From: a halophilic archaeon SHRA6
GTDB lineage: Archaea > Halobacteriota > Halobacteria > Halobacteriales > Haloferacaceae
Assembly (NCBI GenBank): GCA_005239175.1
Contig: SOPS01000005.1
Coordinates: 1-64,000, forward strand
Reading direction: 5' to 3'
Length of the DNA stretch: 64,000 bases
Part shown: one piece after another, positions 31,851 through 40,809 of the stretch
Layout: each line of letters begins with the position of its first letter
Position numbering within the stretch: position 1 is the first letter of the stretch
Translations under genes and position numbers: made by a program
Notes under the pieces: model-generated
What the model was told of the DNA's origin: nothing
Databases searched by the model: none
What the model saw: only the letters and a program-made list of their open reading frames with translations

Positions 31851-32276
31851 ATGAGCGAGCGAATACTCATTCCGACCGACGGTTCTGAGGCGGCATGGGA
31901 CGCACTTGAGTACGCGATGGGAGCCTACGCGCCAACAGAAATCCATCTACTGTACGTCATTTCTGGCCCGACGAATCACCCATACCACGGCGACGGCTCG
32001 ATCGTCGAAGATGAGGTATTTTCCGAGGAACGCCGCTACGCCGAAGAGATTTTCGCGACCGGCCGAGAGCGAATCGATGACTCCGATCTCGACGTCACGA
32101 CGGCAATCCGCATCGGCCAGCCACCGCAGCAGATCGTCAAATACAGCGACGACAATGACTGCACGGCGATCGTTATGGGAAGCACGGGGCGCGATGGGGC
32201 TGCTCGGGTGCTTCTCGGAAGTGTTGCCGAGACGGTTGTCCGACGGGCGCCGGTGCCCGTTACGGTTGTCCGTTGA
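31851..32276 (+). CDS. UspA-type universal stress protein
   Basis: A 141-residue UspA protein starting MSERILIPTDGSEAAWDALE. The nucleotide-binding end is AIVMGSTGRDGAARVLLGSVAETVVRRAPVPVTVV, a complete G2xG9xS pattern, so ATP binding is likely. The ATG at 31851 lies about 30 bases after a GGATATATATTCTC box, implying a leaderless mRNA. The frame upstream of it runs through the promoter and is not coding. Two tandem repeats precede the box. Confidence 0.87.
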   Translation: MSERILIPTDGSEAAWDALEYAMGAYAPTEIHLLYVISGPTNHPYHGDGSIVEDEVFSEERRYAEEIFATGRERIDDSDLDVTTAIRIGQPPQQIVKYSDDNDCTAIVMGSTGRDGAARVLLGSVAETVVRRAPVPVTVVR

Positions 32277-32463
32277 CAGTTGTTGGGACTGTGACTTTCG
32301 TGAAGCCGTCGCCTCTTATTCACTACTAGAACCAATGGCACTCGCCACGAGATTTTCTCAGCGCGCTAGACTGCCAATGGGTTAGTCGGGCCGATCGCAC
32401 TCCACGCAAACGGTGAGACTGGACACAGAGTCAGGAGGCGCCGCAATTTACCGGTAGATATTG

Positions 32464-32483
32464 CTGGTAAGTGGGCCTACCAG
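32464..32483. promoter_or_regulatory. Inverted repeat upstream of the TBP gene
   Basis: CTGGTA (32464-32469) and TACCAG (32478-32483) are perfect inverted arms with an 8-base spacer, 50 bp before the TBP start. Several TATA-like boxes follow (GGGTATATTTATG, CATATATAT, GGTATATAA), the last touching the ATG. This could be an operator for autoregulation. Confidence 0.4.
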
Positions 32484-32533
32484 TCAGGACAAGTAGGGTA
32501 TATTTATGCGAGTTCATATATATGGGGTATATA

Positions 32534-33091
32534 ATGGCTAGTTACACGGATTCGATCGAAATCCAGAACGTTGTTGGATCGACCGGTATCGATCAAGAGC
32601 TCGATCTGGAGGCCCTTTCGATGGACCTCAGTGGGGCGAACTACGACGAAGAAAACTTCCCTGGCCTCGTGTTGCGGATGAACGATCCGAAAGCGACGGC
32701 GCTCATTTTCCGCTCCGGGAAGATCGTCTGTACCGGTGCGAACAGCATCGCGACCCTCGAGGAAGCAGTCGGAATCGTCTTCGAGCGCCTCGGCGATCTT
32801 GGGATTCCCGTTCCCGATACCCCGGATCTGACCATCCAGAACATCGTCTCGGGCGCAGATCTTGGGTCCCAGCTCAACCTCAACGCGATCGCGATCGGCC
32901 TGGGGCTGGAAGCCGTCGAATACGAGCCCGAGCAGTTCCCCGGACTCGTCTACCGGATGGAGGATCCAAATGTCGTGGTGTTGATGTTCGGCTCCGGCAA
33001 ACTCGTCATCACGGGTGGGAAGACGCCAGAAGATGCCGAGCGCGGTGTCGAAGCTGTCGCCGGTAAGCTGAGCGATCTCGGCCTGCTGTAG
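32534..33091 (+). CDS. tbp: TATA-box binding protein (paralogue)
   Basis: A 185-residue TBP with the two pseudo-symmetric repeats. The first has IQNVVGSTGIDQELDLEALSMDL, FPGLVLRMNDPKATALIF and SGKIVCTGANS. The second has IQNIVSGADLGSQLNLNAIAIGLGLE, FPGLVYRMEDPNVVVLMFGSGKLVITGGK. TBP binds the archaeal TATA box and recruits TFB and RNA polymerase. Haloarchaea often hold several tbp genes; the divergence of the first repeat (DLEALSMDLSGANYDEEN) suggests this is an accessory copy. The ATG at 32534 sits in a GGGGTATATAATGG context. Upstream in-frame codons lie in the promoter. Confidence 0.93.
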   Translation: MASYTDSIEIQNVVGSTGIDQELDLEALSMDLSGANYDEENFPGLVLRMNDPKATALIFRSGKIVCTGANSIATLEEAVGIVFERLGDLGIPVPDTPDLTIQNIVSGADLGSQLNLNAIAIGLGLEAVEYEPEQFPGLVYRMEDPNVVVLMFGSGKLVITGGKTPEDAERGVEAVAGKLSDLGLL

Positions 33092-33150
33092 CCGGAGACG
33101 ATCCACTCCCAACGGTTTCAAAAACAATATTGTAAAGAGCGATCAGTGGA

Positions 33151-33942
33151 TCAGAACGGGAACAGCGACTCAGCGTCGGGATCGCGCTCGAGCAGCTCGA
33201 TCTCGTGACCGTCTTGGTCTTTGGTGAACGCGTAGAGGTTATCACACGACTCTGGATCGCGGTAGTCAGGTGCCTCTCGAAGCATCAGGTTCTCCCAGTC
33301 TGCTTCGAGGTCGTCGACGCGCACACAGAGGTGTCCCCACGCGTCGCCCATCGTGTACTCGCGGCCGTCGTAGTTGTAGGTGAGCTCGAGGCTCATCGCT
33401 TCTTTCGGGGCGTCCTCGGGTTCGACAAAGAAGTTCGCGAAGGAATCGGCCTCCCATCGGCCAACATCGACGTAGTCGAACTTTCGGACCCAGTACCCGA
33501 GCGCCTCGTCGGCATCTTCGACGCGAATCATCGTGTGGTCGATGCTCCACTTCTCGCCGTAGTCGCGTTTGACGATCTCGATCTCGTGTCCATCGGGGTC
33601 TTTGACAAACGCGTAGCGGTTCCCGCAGGATTCAGGATCGCGGTAGTCATCGACGCCGTTGTCCATCAGCTCGTCGTACGACGACTGGAGTTCGTCTTCT
33701 GGGACGCGAACCGCGATGTGGCCCCACGCGTCACCGACTTCGAGGTCGTCGCCGTCCTCGTTGTGGGTCAACTCGAGATACGCGCCGTCCTCGTGCATGT
33801 TCTCGGGACCAAGGTAGACGATCGTGAAGCCGTCGCCCTCGAAGCGGTCCTTCTCTTCGTAGCCGAGGTTCGTCCCGTACCAATCGAGCGATTCCTCGAG
33901 GTCCGAGACGCGAATCATCGTGTGATCAATAATGCCAGTCAT
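33151..33942 (-). CDS. Double VOC-domain (glyoxalase-like) protein
   Basis: A 263-residue protein of two vicinal-oxygen-chelate domains. Each has the start IDHTMIRV, a GDAWGH segment and the DPDGHEIEI/DQDGHEIEL end, where His and Glu are metal ligands. LELT strands provide another Glu in both. Lactoylglutathione lyase (with a different thiol in haloarchaea, such as gamma-glutamylcysteine) or a ring-cleavage dioxygenase-like activity are both possible; the DYRDPESCGNRYAF stretch is like glyoxalase I. The two halves are about 50 percent alike by eye, showing an old duplication. Start ATG 33942. Confidence 0.85.
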   Translation of the reverse strand: MTGIIDHTMIRVSDLEESLDWYGTNLGYEEKDRFEGDGFTIVYLGPENMHEDGAYLELTHNEDGDDLEVGDAWGHIAVRVPEDELQSSYDELMDNGVDDYRDPESCGNRYAFVKDPDGHEIEIVKRDYGEKWSIDHTMIRVEDADEALGYWVRKFDYVDVGRWEADSFANFFVEPEDAPKEAMSLELTYNYDGREYTMGDAWGHLCVRVDDLEADWENLMLREAPDYRDPESCDNLYAFTKDQDGHEIELLERDPDAESLFPF

Positions 33943-34021
33943 ACAGTACACCAATCGATCGCACGTCGCAAAAACGTATTGAAGGGCGACTGTTTTCCGC
34001 CGCTACGTCGTGGCTATGGGT

Positions 34022-34279
34022 ATGTCACGGCTCATCGATCACGATGCCAGCGGACCACTCCGTCTCGACGAGTCCGATATCGACGAGAAAAAAGGCGACA
34101 TCGCGATCTGTCTATGTGGGCTCTCGGAGTCGTATCCCTTCTGTGATGGATCGCACAAACGCACAGAAGACGAGTCAGCCGATCGCTCCTATCGCTACGA
34201 CAAGACGGATGAATCGAGGCAGGTCGTCGATCGAATCGTCTACGCTGATGGGACTGAAGAACGGTTCGAGGCGGAGTAG
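34022..34279 (+). CDS. CDGSH iron-sulfur domain protein
   Basis: An 85-residue protein with the CDGSH motif CLCGLSESYPFCDGSH; Cys30, Cys32, Cys41 and His45 bind a 2Fe-2S cluster. It starts MSRLIDHDASGPLRLDESDI, with the N-terminal strand that in this family precedes the motif, and has an acidic tail (VYADGTEERFEAE). Roles in redox or iron-sulfur transfer are known for relatives, but not a specific partner. An ATG four codons earlier is possible. Confidence 0.88.
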   Translation: MSRLIDHDASGPLRLDESDIDEKKGDIAICLCGLSESYPFCDGSHKRTEDESADRSYRYDKTDESRQVVDRIVYADGTEERFEAE

Positions 34280-34384
34280 TGACTAGGCGATTGCGCGACC
34301 GTGTGTGAGACCATCTCTCGTGGAAAAATCACAGACAGCGATCGAATCATAACCCTTAACAGTACCAGCATTGTTGATTCATGT

Positions 34385-34459
34385 AGCGGGATGGGATAGC
34401 CAGGAGATTCCGCCGGGCTCATAACCCGGAGATCGGTAGTTCAAATCTACCTCCCGCTA
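34385..34459 (+). tRNA. Initiator tRNA-Met (CAT)
   Basis: The cloverleaf has acceptor AGCGGGA/TCCCGCT, anticodon stem CCGGG/CCCGG around CTCATAA (anticodon CAT) and T arm GGTAG-TTCAAAT-CTACC. The three G:C pairs at the base of the anticodon loop and the A1:U72-type first pair are marks of the archaeal initiator tRNA. No intron is present. A CTTTTT run follows directly and may terminate transcription. Confidence 0.92.
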
Positions 34460-35066
34460 CTTTTTCCGGATTCAACCCTCCAAGCGATTGCCGTTGGTAC
34501 TCTATTGACGCGTCCTATATCGGTCAGCACATGGCATTGATTCATAGTTTCTATAGAGAGTAGTGTGAGCTCTTTCGCAGCAGCGCGACAATAATTTTTG
34601 ACACATTTATATCAGACTTATATAATATAAATAAAAATGGTATGTACGCGTGTCGATAATGGCGACAAAACATATTCGATTGAAAAATTCGTATACTGCG
34701 ATATTTATCTTAAAAATAATAGAATGTGTCTTAAGAGCACGTAGTTTGATAAACTAGTAATTTTAATTTAAATAATCGTAATATTTAGAAATATAACAGT
34801 GTTTTTAGCCCTTTAAGCCATATATTCCAAGCAGCTATTTCAGCATGGATTTGTTGAATTGGACAAATAATAGCACAGGACAATTGCTCTTGGGATTATT
34901 TTTGTCATGGAGTCTATAATGTAGTAAAAACATTATTTTTGTTAATATACAAAAGATATGTTATTTACAATTGCCTTAAAAATGCATCAAACAGATCGAT
35001 CGACGCTTTTGGAATCAGATCATCAGACCAATTGAGAGATCAGTATTCACTCAGGGACGTCCAACA
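34460..35066. other. AT-rich gene-free stretch after tRNA-Met
   Basis: From about 34560 the sequence turns strongly AT-rich, in sharp contrast to the GC-rich neighbours. It holds no convincing gene. A 35-codon frame at 34637-34744 (starting MVCTRVDNGDKTYSIEKF) follows a TTATATAATATAAATA box, but it is too short to trust. No origin repeats or orc1/cdc6 gene are seen. It borders the sugar cluster on its left, as 56407-57166 does on the right. Confidence 0.6.
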
Positions 35067-36290
35067 TTATCGTTCCGGCGAAGTTGTGTTAGTATCACCC
35101 AGATGACTCCGGAGAACATCGATATCCTTGTTTCCGGCACCAGTATTGAGTATGACAACCGTGTCATCGGAGTCGAACTCGCCTTCTTCAGCGAGTTTTA
35201 ACGCTCCGGAGACAGCCGCTGCGCACGTTGCTCCCACTTCAAGTCCTTCTTTGCGAGCGATCTCGATCGCCGAATCAAGGATCTCCTCGTCTGAAGTAGC
35301 GACCGCGCCGCCGTCAGATTCACGAAGCGCGTCAAGGATCCACGGGCTCGCTCCAGGATCGGGGATCGCGATCCCGCCACAGACGGTTTCGATCTGTTCC
35401 CACGGTTCGTGACGGTCTGCACCTCGCTCGTAGGCATCGACAACCGGTGCACACCCGGACGACTGTGCGGCATACATGGGCATGAGTTCGTCCGTCCAAC
35501 CCAGGTCAACGCACTCCTGGGCGGCTTTGTGCATACCGATAAGTCCGACACCGCCGCCGGTCGGATAGACAACCCCGTCAGGAACCTCCCAATCACACTG
35601 CTCGAGGATTTCGAGCGCCATCGTCTTTTTCCCCTCGTGACGGTAGGGGGTTACGAACGTTTTGTTTGAGTACCAGTCCGGGTTATTCTCCATGGCCTCG
35701 GCGTAGGCATCGCCGGCATTCCCGATCTGTGAATCGCCGTCGATCGGGTGGGCGACATCAAGTGTCGCACCGTGAACCTCCGTTTGGGCCTTCTGGGTGA
35801 ACCCGGCCCGCTGTGGGAGAAACACGTGTGCATCCAACCCCGCCCGAGCAGCATACGCCGCGGCCGCCTGACCCGCGTTACCCGCAGAGGCCAACGCGAT
35901 GTCAGTTGCGCCGTGTTGGACGGCCGCCGTCATTGCGGCTGCCTGCCCGCGATCTTTGAACGTCCCCGTCGGATTTCGGCCTTCGTCTTTGAGCAACACG
36001 CGATCGACACCCATCTCATCTGCGAGCGTCGGACACTCAACGAGTGCAGTTGCCCCTTCATCCAACGTGACTGCTGCGTCCTTCGGGAATGGAAGCAACT
36101 CCTCGTAGCGCCACATCGAGTCAAAGGGCCTCGACTCGAGTGTTTCGGGGGTCAGATCGATCGCGTCGTAGTCGTATGCTGGATCAAGAATCCCGCCGCA
36201 GTCCGGACAGCGATGCGTTGCCGTTTCCGGGTCGAACAACTCCTCGCAGTCGATGCATCTCACGCCGTGGAACGCGCTGGTGGTTTGCAC
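35067..36290 (-). CDS. thrC: Threonine synthase-like PLP enzyme
   Basis: A 407-residue protein. The N-terminus has a zinc-ribbon-like pair (CIDCEELFDPETATHRCPDCGG) as in archaeal threonine synthases. The PLP core has NPTGTFKDRGQAAAMTAA (Schiff-base Lys), ASAGNAGQAAAAYAARAG, and TGGGVGLIGMHKAA with the phosphate-binding glycines. The product probably converts O-phosphohomoserine to threonine, or is a related lyase. The GTG at 36290 is chosen because a TTTAAATAT box lies about 30 bases before it, as for leaderless mRNAs; the 45 codons further upstream (to 36425) are basic and Cys-rich and look non-coding. It lies at the left end of the catabolic cluster without a clear link to it. Confidence 0.85.
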   Translation of the reverse strand: MQTTSAFHGVRCIDCEELFDPETATHRCPDCGGILDPAYDYDAIDLTPETLESRPFDSMWRYEELLPFPKDAAVTLDEGATALVECPTLADEMGVDRVLLKDEGRNPTGTFKDRGQAAAMTAAVQHGATDIALASAGNAGQAAAAYAARAGLDAHVFLPQRAGFTQKAQTEVHGATLDVAHPIDGDSQIGNAGDAYAEAMENNPDWYSNKTFVTPYRHEGKKTMALEILEQCDWEVPDGVVYPTGGGVGLIGMHKAAQECVDLGWTDELMPMYAAQSSGCAPVVDAYERGADRHEPWEQIETVCGGIAIPDPGASPWILDALRESDGGAVATSDEEILDSAIEIARKEGLEVGATCAAAVSGALKLAEEGEFDSDDTVVILNTGAGNKDIDVLRSHLGDTNTTSPER

Positions 36291-36582
36291 ATATGTCTGG
36301 TAGCAGGTATCATATTTAAACGTGGGGGCAATACCGGACTCACCGGGCAGAAACGACACGACGTGCCAGCGGCTCGTTCCAGGGGACGGTACGCGCTGGC
36401 AATTGGGCGTACGACTGCGTATCATATAACAGTTATTCCGATCGACGAGTGGTCTTCCCGTGCAGGTGTCGCTGTTACGACAAGAATTGACCGTGCAAAC
36501 GGGTGACCGTTGTGACTAGCGGTCAAGGATCGAACCCGACCCGAACACAAAAGATGTGTGACCACATAGCAGCATCCAACTG

Positions 36583-39500
36583 ATGGCACAGTCGGATCCA
36601 CCGGCGCATCAAGCGCTAGCGACAGACAGCCGATCGAATTACAGCTACACCGGTGGCGGTGTTGAACGCCCCGACCTCGTGGCCGACCTTCGCGAGCGGA
36701 TTGACGGAGACGTGCGGTTCGACTCCTACACTCGAGAGCTGTACGCGACGGACGCCTCCGCCTACGAGCAGACGCCGATCGGCGTTGTCTTCCCCAAATC
36801 GACCGACGATGTCGCCGCGGTGATGCGGTACTGTGCGGAGCGCTCGATCCCTGTGTTGCCTCGCGGCGGCGGCACGAGCCTCGCGGGCCAGACAGTCAAC
36901 AAGGCGATCGCGCTCGATTTCACGCGATACATGGACAAGGTGCGTGAAATTGACGCAGAAGCCAGGTGTGCCCATGTCCAGGCGGGAACAATCCTCGAGA
37001 AATTGAACGACCAACTTGAACCATTCGGGCTGAAGTTCGCACCTGATCCAGCCTCGGGCGATCGAAGCGTCATCGGGGGCGCAATCGGGAACAACTCAAC
37101 AGGTGCGCACTCGCTAAAATACGGCAAGACCGACGCGTACGTCGAATCCTGCGAGGTCGTGTTGGCGGATGGAACCGTCACTACCCTCGGCGACATCTCG
37201 ATAGAGAAGCTTCACGATCGGGCCAACCCGGAGGCTGAGGACCTGCTTGAACGGATATACGCGAGCGTGGTAGCGATCCTCGAAGACCACGCTGATGAAG
37301 TTGAGCGGCGGTATCCGGATCTCAAGCGAAACGTCTCGGGGTACAACCTCGATCGGCTGCTTGAGGACGCCGAAAGTGGCACGGTGAACCTTGCGCGTCT
37401 GCTGGCCGGCAGCGAGGGAACGCTCGCGATCGTCACGGAAGCGACCGTCTCGCTTGAGCCAATTCCCGAGACCAAAGCTGTCGCTGTCTTGACGTACGAG
37501 CAGCTTTCAGCGGCTGTTGCCGACGTGTCTGCGGTGTTAGCACACGATCCAGCGGCCGTCGAACTCATCGACGATATGCTCCTCGAGCTGGCAGACCGGA
37601 CGGCCGAATTCGGTTCAGTAGTCTCGCGGTTGCCGGACGGGACGAACGCAGCGCTGCTCGTCGAGTTCTACGCGGCGTCCGATCGAGAGAGGCGGGACCA
37701 GATAGACGCGCTGGTGTCGGACCGCGTCCGATCGGACGAAACAACAGCAGCCGTGCCCGCTCGCGCCTTCGATGCCGTGCAGGCGTACGATCCGGACGAT
37801 CGCGCGACCTACTGGAAACTCAGGAAGGCAGGTAATCCAATCCTGTTGTCCCGGACGTCCGACGCGAAACATATCAGCTTCATCGAAGATTGTGCGGTCC
37901 CCGCCGATCGCCTCCCGGAGTTCGTCGATCGGTTCCAGGATATTCTCGCGGACAACGACACGTTCGCGTCCTTCTACGGACACGCCGGGCCGGGTGTGTT
38001 ACACGTGCGGCCGTTGATCGATACCAAATCCCTCGACGATCGCGAAGCCATGGTCGCGATCTCAGACGCGGTCACCGATCTGGTCGTCGAATTCGACGGC
38101 GCGGTCTCAGGTGAACACGGCGATGGCCGCGCGCGGACCCAGTGGAACCGCAAGCGCTACGGCGACGAGCTCTGGGACGTATTCAGAGGGCTCAAAACGG
38201 CATTCGATCCAGATTGGCTGCTCAATCCCGGACAGGTCTGTGGGGACATGGATATGACCGAACACCTGCGTTTTGGCGAGGAATACGACTTTGATCTCGG
38301 AATCGACCCGGCACTGAACTGGGATATCGAAAACGGGATGCAAGGAATGGTGGAGCTCTGTCACGGCTGTGGTGGGTGTCGTGGCAGCCAGGAGACTACT
38401 GGTGGGGTCATGTGCCCGACCTACCGTGCAGCCGACGAAGAGCTCACGAGCACCCGCGGGCGGGCGAACATGCTCCGACAGGCCATGAGCGGCGACCTCC
38501 CCGACGATCCAACCGACGAGACGTTCGTAACGGAGGTCCTCGATCTCTGTATTGGGTGTAAAGGGTGTGCAAAAGACTGCCCTAGTGAGGTCGACATGGC
38601 GAAGCTGAAAACCGAGATTACCCACGCCCGTCACGAGCGAGAGGGTGCGAGCCTCCGCGATCGGCTGTTCGCGAACGTCGACACTATGGCACGTCTCGGG
38701 AGCGCGACAGCTCCGGTCTCGAACTGGCTCACAGCGGTACCTGGCTCGCGGGCACTGGCCGAACGAGTTCTCGGAATTGCCCGCGAGCGAACGCTGCCAA
38801 CCTTCGAGCGTGAATCCTTGCAGGCATGGTTCCGCGATCGAGGTGGGTCGACCATTTCCGAACACGACGCCGAGCGACGCGCGGTCCTCTTCGCAGATAC
38901 GTACACCAACTACGTCCATCCCGACGTTGGGCGTGCGGCCGTCTCAGTGCTCGAAGCCGCCGGGGTACACGTCACGCTATCTGAGCGGACCGACAGCGGG
39001 CGTCCGGCGTACTCGAAGGGCTTCATCGAGACGGCACGATCGACCGCCGAGCAGAACGTCAACTCCCTCGCAGAGTACGTCGAGTCGGGATGGGATGTCG
39101 TTCTCGTCGAACCCTCCGACGCGGTGATGTTCCAATACGACTACCGCGATCTTCTCTCGGGCAAGCGGGTCGAATCAGTCGGGGAGCACACCTACGGGCT
39201 GTGTGAGTACCTCGACGCGTTTCGACTGGACGAGGCGATCGAATTCGATGCACCAGAGACAATGCTGTCGTATCACGGCCACTGTCATCAAAAGGCGACA
39301 AACAAGGATCACCACGCCGTCGGCGTCCTTCGACGCGCCGGCTACGCAGTCGATCCGATCGATTCGACGTGCTGTGGAATGGCCGGGACGTTTGGATACG
39401 AGGCCGAACATCACGCAATGAGCGAAGCGATCGCCGATATTCTTCTCGGCCAGCTCGAAGAGAGCGCCGGTGACGCCGTCGTCGCGCCCGGAGCATCCTG

Positions 39501-39621
39501 TCGGACCCAGCTAACCGACCTGGGGCCTGAGACCCATCAAAGTGACATCACCGCCGGCGCGAACGACGGGATCCCAACCCCCGTCGAGGCACTGGCGGCT
39601 GCGATCGATCTCAACGCCTGA
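36583..39621 (+). CDS. FAD / Fe-S oxidase, D-lactate or glycolate dehydrogenase-type fusion
   Basis: A 1012-residue fusion. Residues about 60-250 are the FAD-binding PCMH domain (PVLPRGGGTSLAGQTVN, GGAIGNNSTGAHSLKYG), and about 260-550 the FAD-oxidase C-terminal domain. Then comes a ferredoxin-like part with CHGCGGC...CPTY and CIGCKGCAKDCP, and two CCG modules (YHGHCHQKATNKDHHAV and TCCGMAGTFGYEAEHH). The layout equals GlcD joined to GlcF, or Dld joined to an Fe-S subunit, passing electrons from a 2-hydroxy acid to quinone. Beside the pentose genes it may oxidise glycolate made from glycolaldehyde, but D-lactate is equally possible by sequence. Confidence 0.87.
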   Translation: MAQSDPPAHQALATDSRSNYSYTGGGVERPDLVADLRERIDGDVRFDSYTRELYATDASAYEQTPIGVVFPKSTDDVAAVMRYCAERSIPVLPRGGGTSLAGQTVNKAIALDFTRYMDKVREIDAEARCAHVQAGTILEKLNDQLEPFGLKFAPDPASGDRSVIGGAIGNNSTGAHSLKYGKTDAYVESCEVVLADGTVTTLGDISIEKLHDRANPEAEDLLERIYASVVAILEDHADEVERRYPDLKRNVSGYNLDRLLEDAESGTVNLARLLAGSEGTLAIVTEATVSLEPIPETKAVAVLTYEQLSAAVADVSAVLAHDPAAVELIDDMLLELADRTAEFGSVVSRLPDGTNAALLVEFYAASDRERRDQIDALVSDRVRSDETTAAVPARAFDAVQAYDPDDRATYWKLRKAGNPILLSRTSDAKHISFIEDCAVPADRLPEFVDRFQDILADNDTFASFYGHAGPGVLHVRPLIDTKSLDDREAMVAISDAVTDLVVEFDGAVSGEHGDGRARTQWNRKRYGDELWDVFRGLKTAFDPDWLLNPGQVCGDMDMTEHLRFGEEYDFDLGIDPALNWDIENGMQGMVELCHGCGGCRGSQETTGGVMCPTYRAADEELTSTRGRANMLRQAMSGDLPDDPTDETFVTEVLDLCIGCKGCAKDCPSEVDMAKLKTEITHARHEREGASLRDRLFANVDTMARLGSATAPVSNWLTAVPGSRALAERVLGIARERTLPTFERESLQAWFRDRGGSTISEHDAERRAVLFADTYTNYVHPDVGRAAVSVLEAAGVHVTLSERTDSGRPAYSKGFIETARSTAEQNVNSLAEYVESGWDVVLVEPSDAVMFQYDYRDLLSGKRVESVGEHTYGLCEYLDAFRLDEAIEFDAPETMLSYHGHCHQKATNKDHHAVGVLRRAGYAVDPIDSTCCGMAGTFGYEAEHHAMSEAIADILLGQLEESAGDAVVAPGASCRTQLTDLGPETHQSDITAGANDGIPTPVEALAAAIDLNA

Positions 39622-39710
39622 CCCACCGGAATCGAGACCGTCCTGCATCACTGCAGCAGAGACGACAGAAGGGATCGTGTTTTATTATCGAGCCCGCGGA
39701 ACCGATTGGC

Positions 39711-40796
39711 ATGCAGATTGAGAGGATACTCGAAAACGGCTGTGATCGTGACTGGGAGACGGTTGCCCCTGACGAGGTCGATCCGATACGGTTCGCCGTG
39801 ATCGGACTCGGGTGGTTCACACGCGGGCGAGCACTGCCAGCACTCGAAGCCAGCGATCGCTGCGAGCCGACGGTGCTCGTCAGCGGATCACCCGAGAAGG
39901 CCGAACAGCTCGTTCACGAAACAGACGGTGCGACTCGTAGCATCACCTACGATGCGTTTCACGACGGCGTGGCGGTCGACGACTACGATGCGGTGTACAT
40001 TGTGACGCCAAACGCGCTGCACCTCGAGTACGCTGAAACCGCCGCCGAGCAGGGCAAACACGTCCTCTGTGAAAAACCGATCGAGCGATCGAGCGATCGC
40101 GGCCGCGAGCTCACAAGAGTCTGTGCGGACGCCGGCGTCGAGCTGATGATCGCCTACCGGATGCACACCGAACCGGCCGTGAGGCGGGCCCGCGAACTGA
40201 TCGACGCCGGGTACGTCGGTACCCCGATGGCAGTTGACGGAGAAATGACCCAGCGGCTCCTCGATCGAATCGATCCAAATCCCAATCAGTGGCGGCTCGA
40301 CGAGGCGCTCGCCGGCGGTGGCGCGCTGTTCGATATTGGGATCTACCCGCTGAATACCGCTCGGTTCCTCCTCGGATCTGATCCGATCGCGGTTACCGGG
40401 ACAACGGCCAGCACCCACGACGCGTTCTCGGAGGTTGATGAGACAGTCTCGTTCGGCCTTCGGTTTCCGGATGGAGTCACCGGTCGATGCTACGCGAGCC
40501 ACAACGCCCGCCAGTCGAGTTCGATCACGGTGATCGGCACCGAGGGGCGGGTCAGTGTCGAACCCGCGTTCTTTCAGGATCAATCACGAGCCCTCGAGAT
40601 ATCTCGAGGCGACGGACGCGCACGGATCGAGTTTGATTCGGTCGATCAGATGCTCGAGGAGTTCGACTACTTCGCCGATCGTGTCCGCGGCCAGAACGCG
40701 ATCTATCCGGACGGCGAACACGGCGTCGTCGACATGGCCCTTATGGAGGCGATCTACGAAGGGGCGGCGACCGATCGGTGGGTAACAGTGGAGTAA
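39711..40796 (+). CDS. Gfo/Idh/MocA-family D-xylose 1-dehydrogenase
   Basis: A 361-residue NAD(P)-dependent sugar dehydrogenase. The nucleotide motif is FAVIGLGWFTRGRALPAL, the substrate Lys is in VLCEKPIE, and LMIAYRMHTEPAVRRARELID and GGALFDIGIYPLNTARFLLGSDP follow. The sequence closely parallels the Haloferax D-xylose dehydrogenase of the oxidative pentose pathway as I recall it (HTEPAVRRAKDLIDEGY and MDIGIYPLNTSRFLLDADP there). It should oxidise D-xylose to xylono-lactone using NADP. The ATG at 39711 follows a TTTTATTAT box by about 28 bases. It is transcribed toward the aldehyde dehydrogenase gene. Confidence 0.87.
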   Translation: MQIERILENGCDRDWETVAPDEVDPIRFAVIGLGWFTRGRALPALEASDRCEPTVLVSGSPEKAEQLVHETDGATRSITYDAFHDGVAVDDYDAVYIVTPNALHLEYAETAAEQGKHVLCEKPIERSSDRGRELTRVCADAGVELMIAYRMHTEPAVRRARELIDAGYVGTPMAVDGEMTQRLLDRIDPNPNQWRLDEALAGGGALFDIGIYPLNTARFLLGSDPIAVTGTTASTHDAFSEVDETVSFGLRFPDGVTGRCYASHNARQSSSITVIGTEGRVSVEPAFFQDQSRALEISRGDGRARIEFDSVDQMLEEFDYFADRVRGQNAIYPDGEHGVVDMALMEAIYEGAATDRWVTVE

Positions 40797-40809
40797 AAAG
40801 TAAGTCCAG

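Noticed and set aside
33205-34146. 313-codon + strand frame opposite the VOC gene
   Set aside because: Antisense shadow; the VOC motifs on the minus strand are unambiguous, and the CDGSH gene overlaps its end in another phase.
34460-35066. AT-rich stretch considered as a replication origin
   Set aside because: No origin-recognition repeats and no orc1/cdc6 gene are visible nearby.
36291-36425. Forty-five-codon upstream extension of the threonine synthase-like gene
   Set aside because: It is basic and Cys-rich, and the TATA-like TTTAAATAT lies inside it, about 30 bases before GTG 36290.
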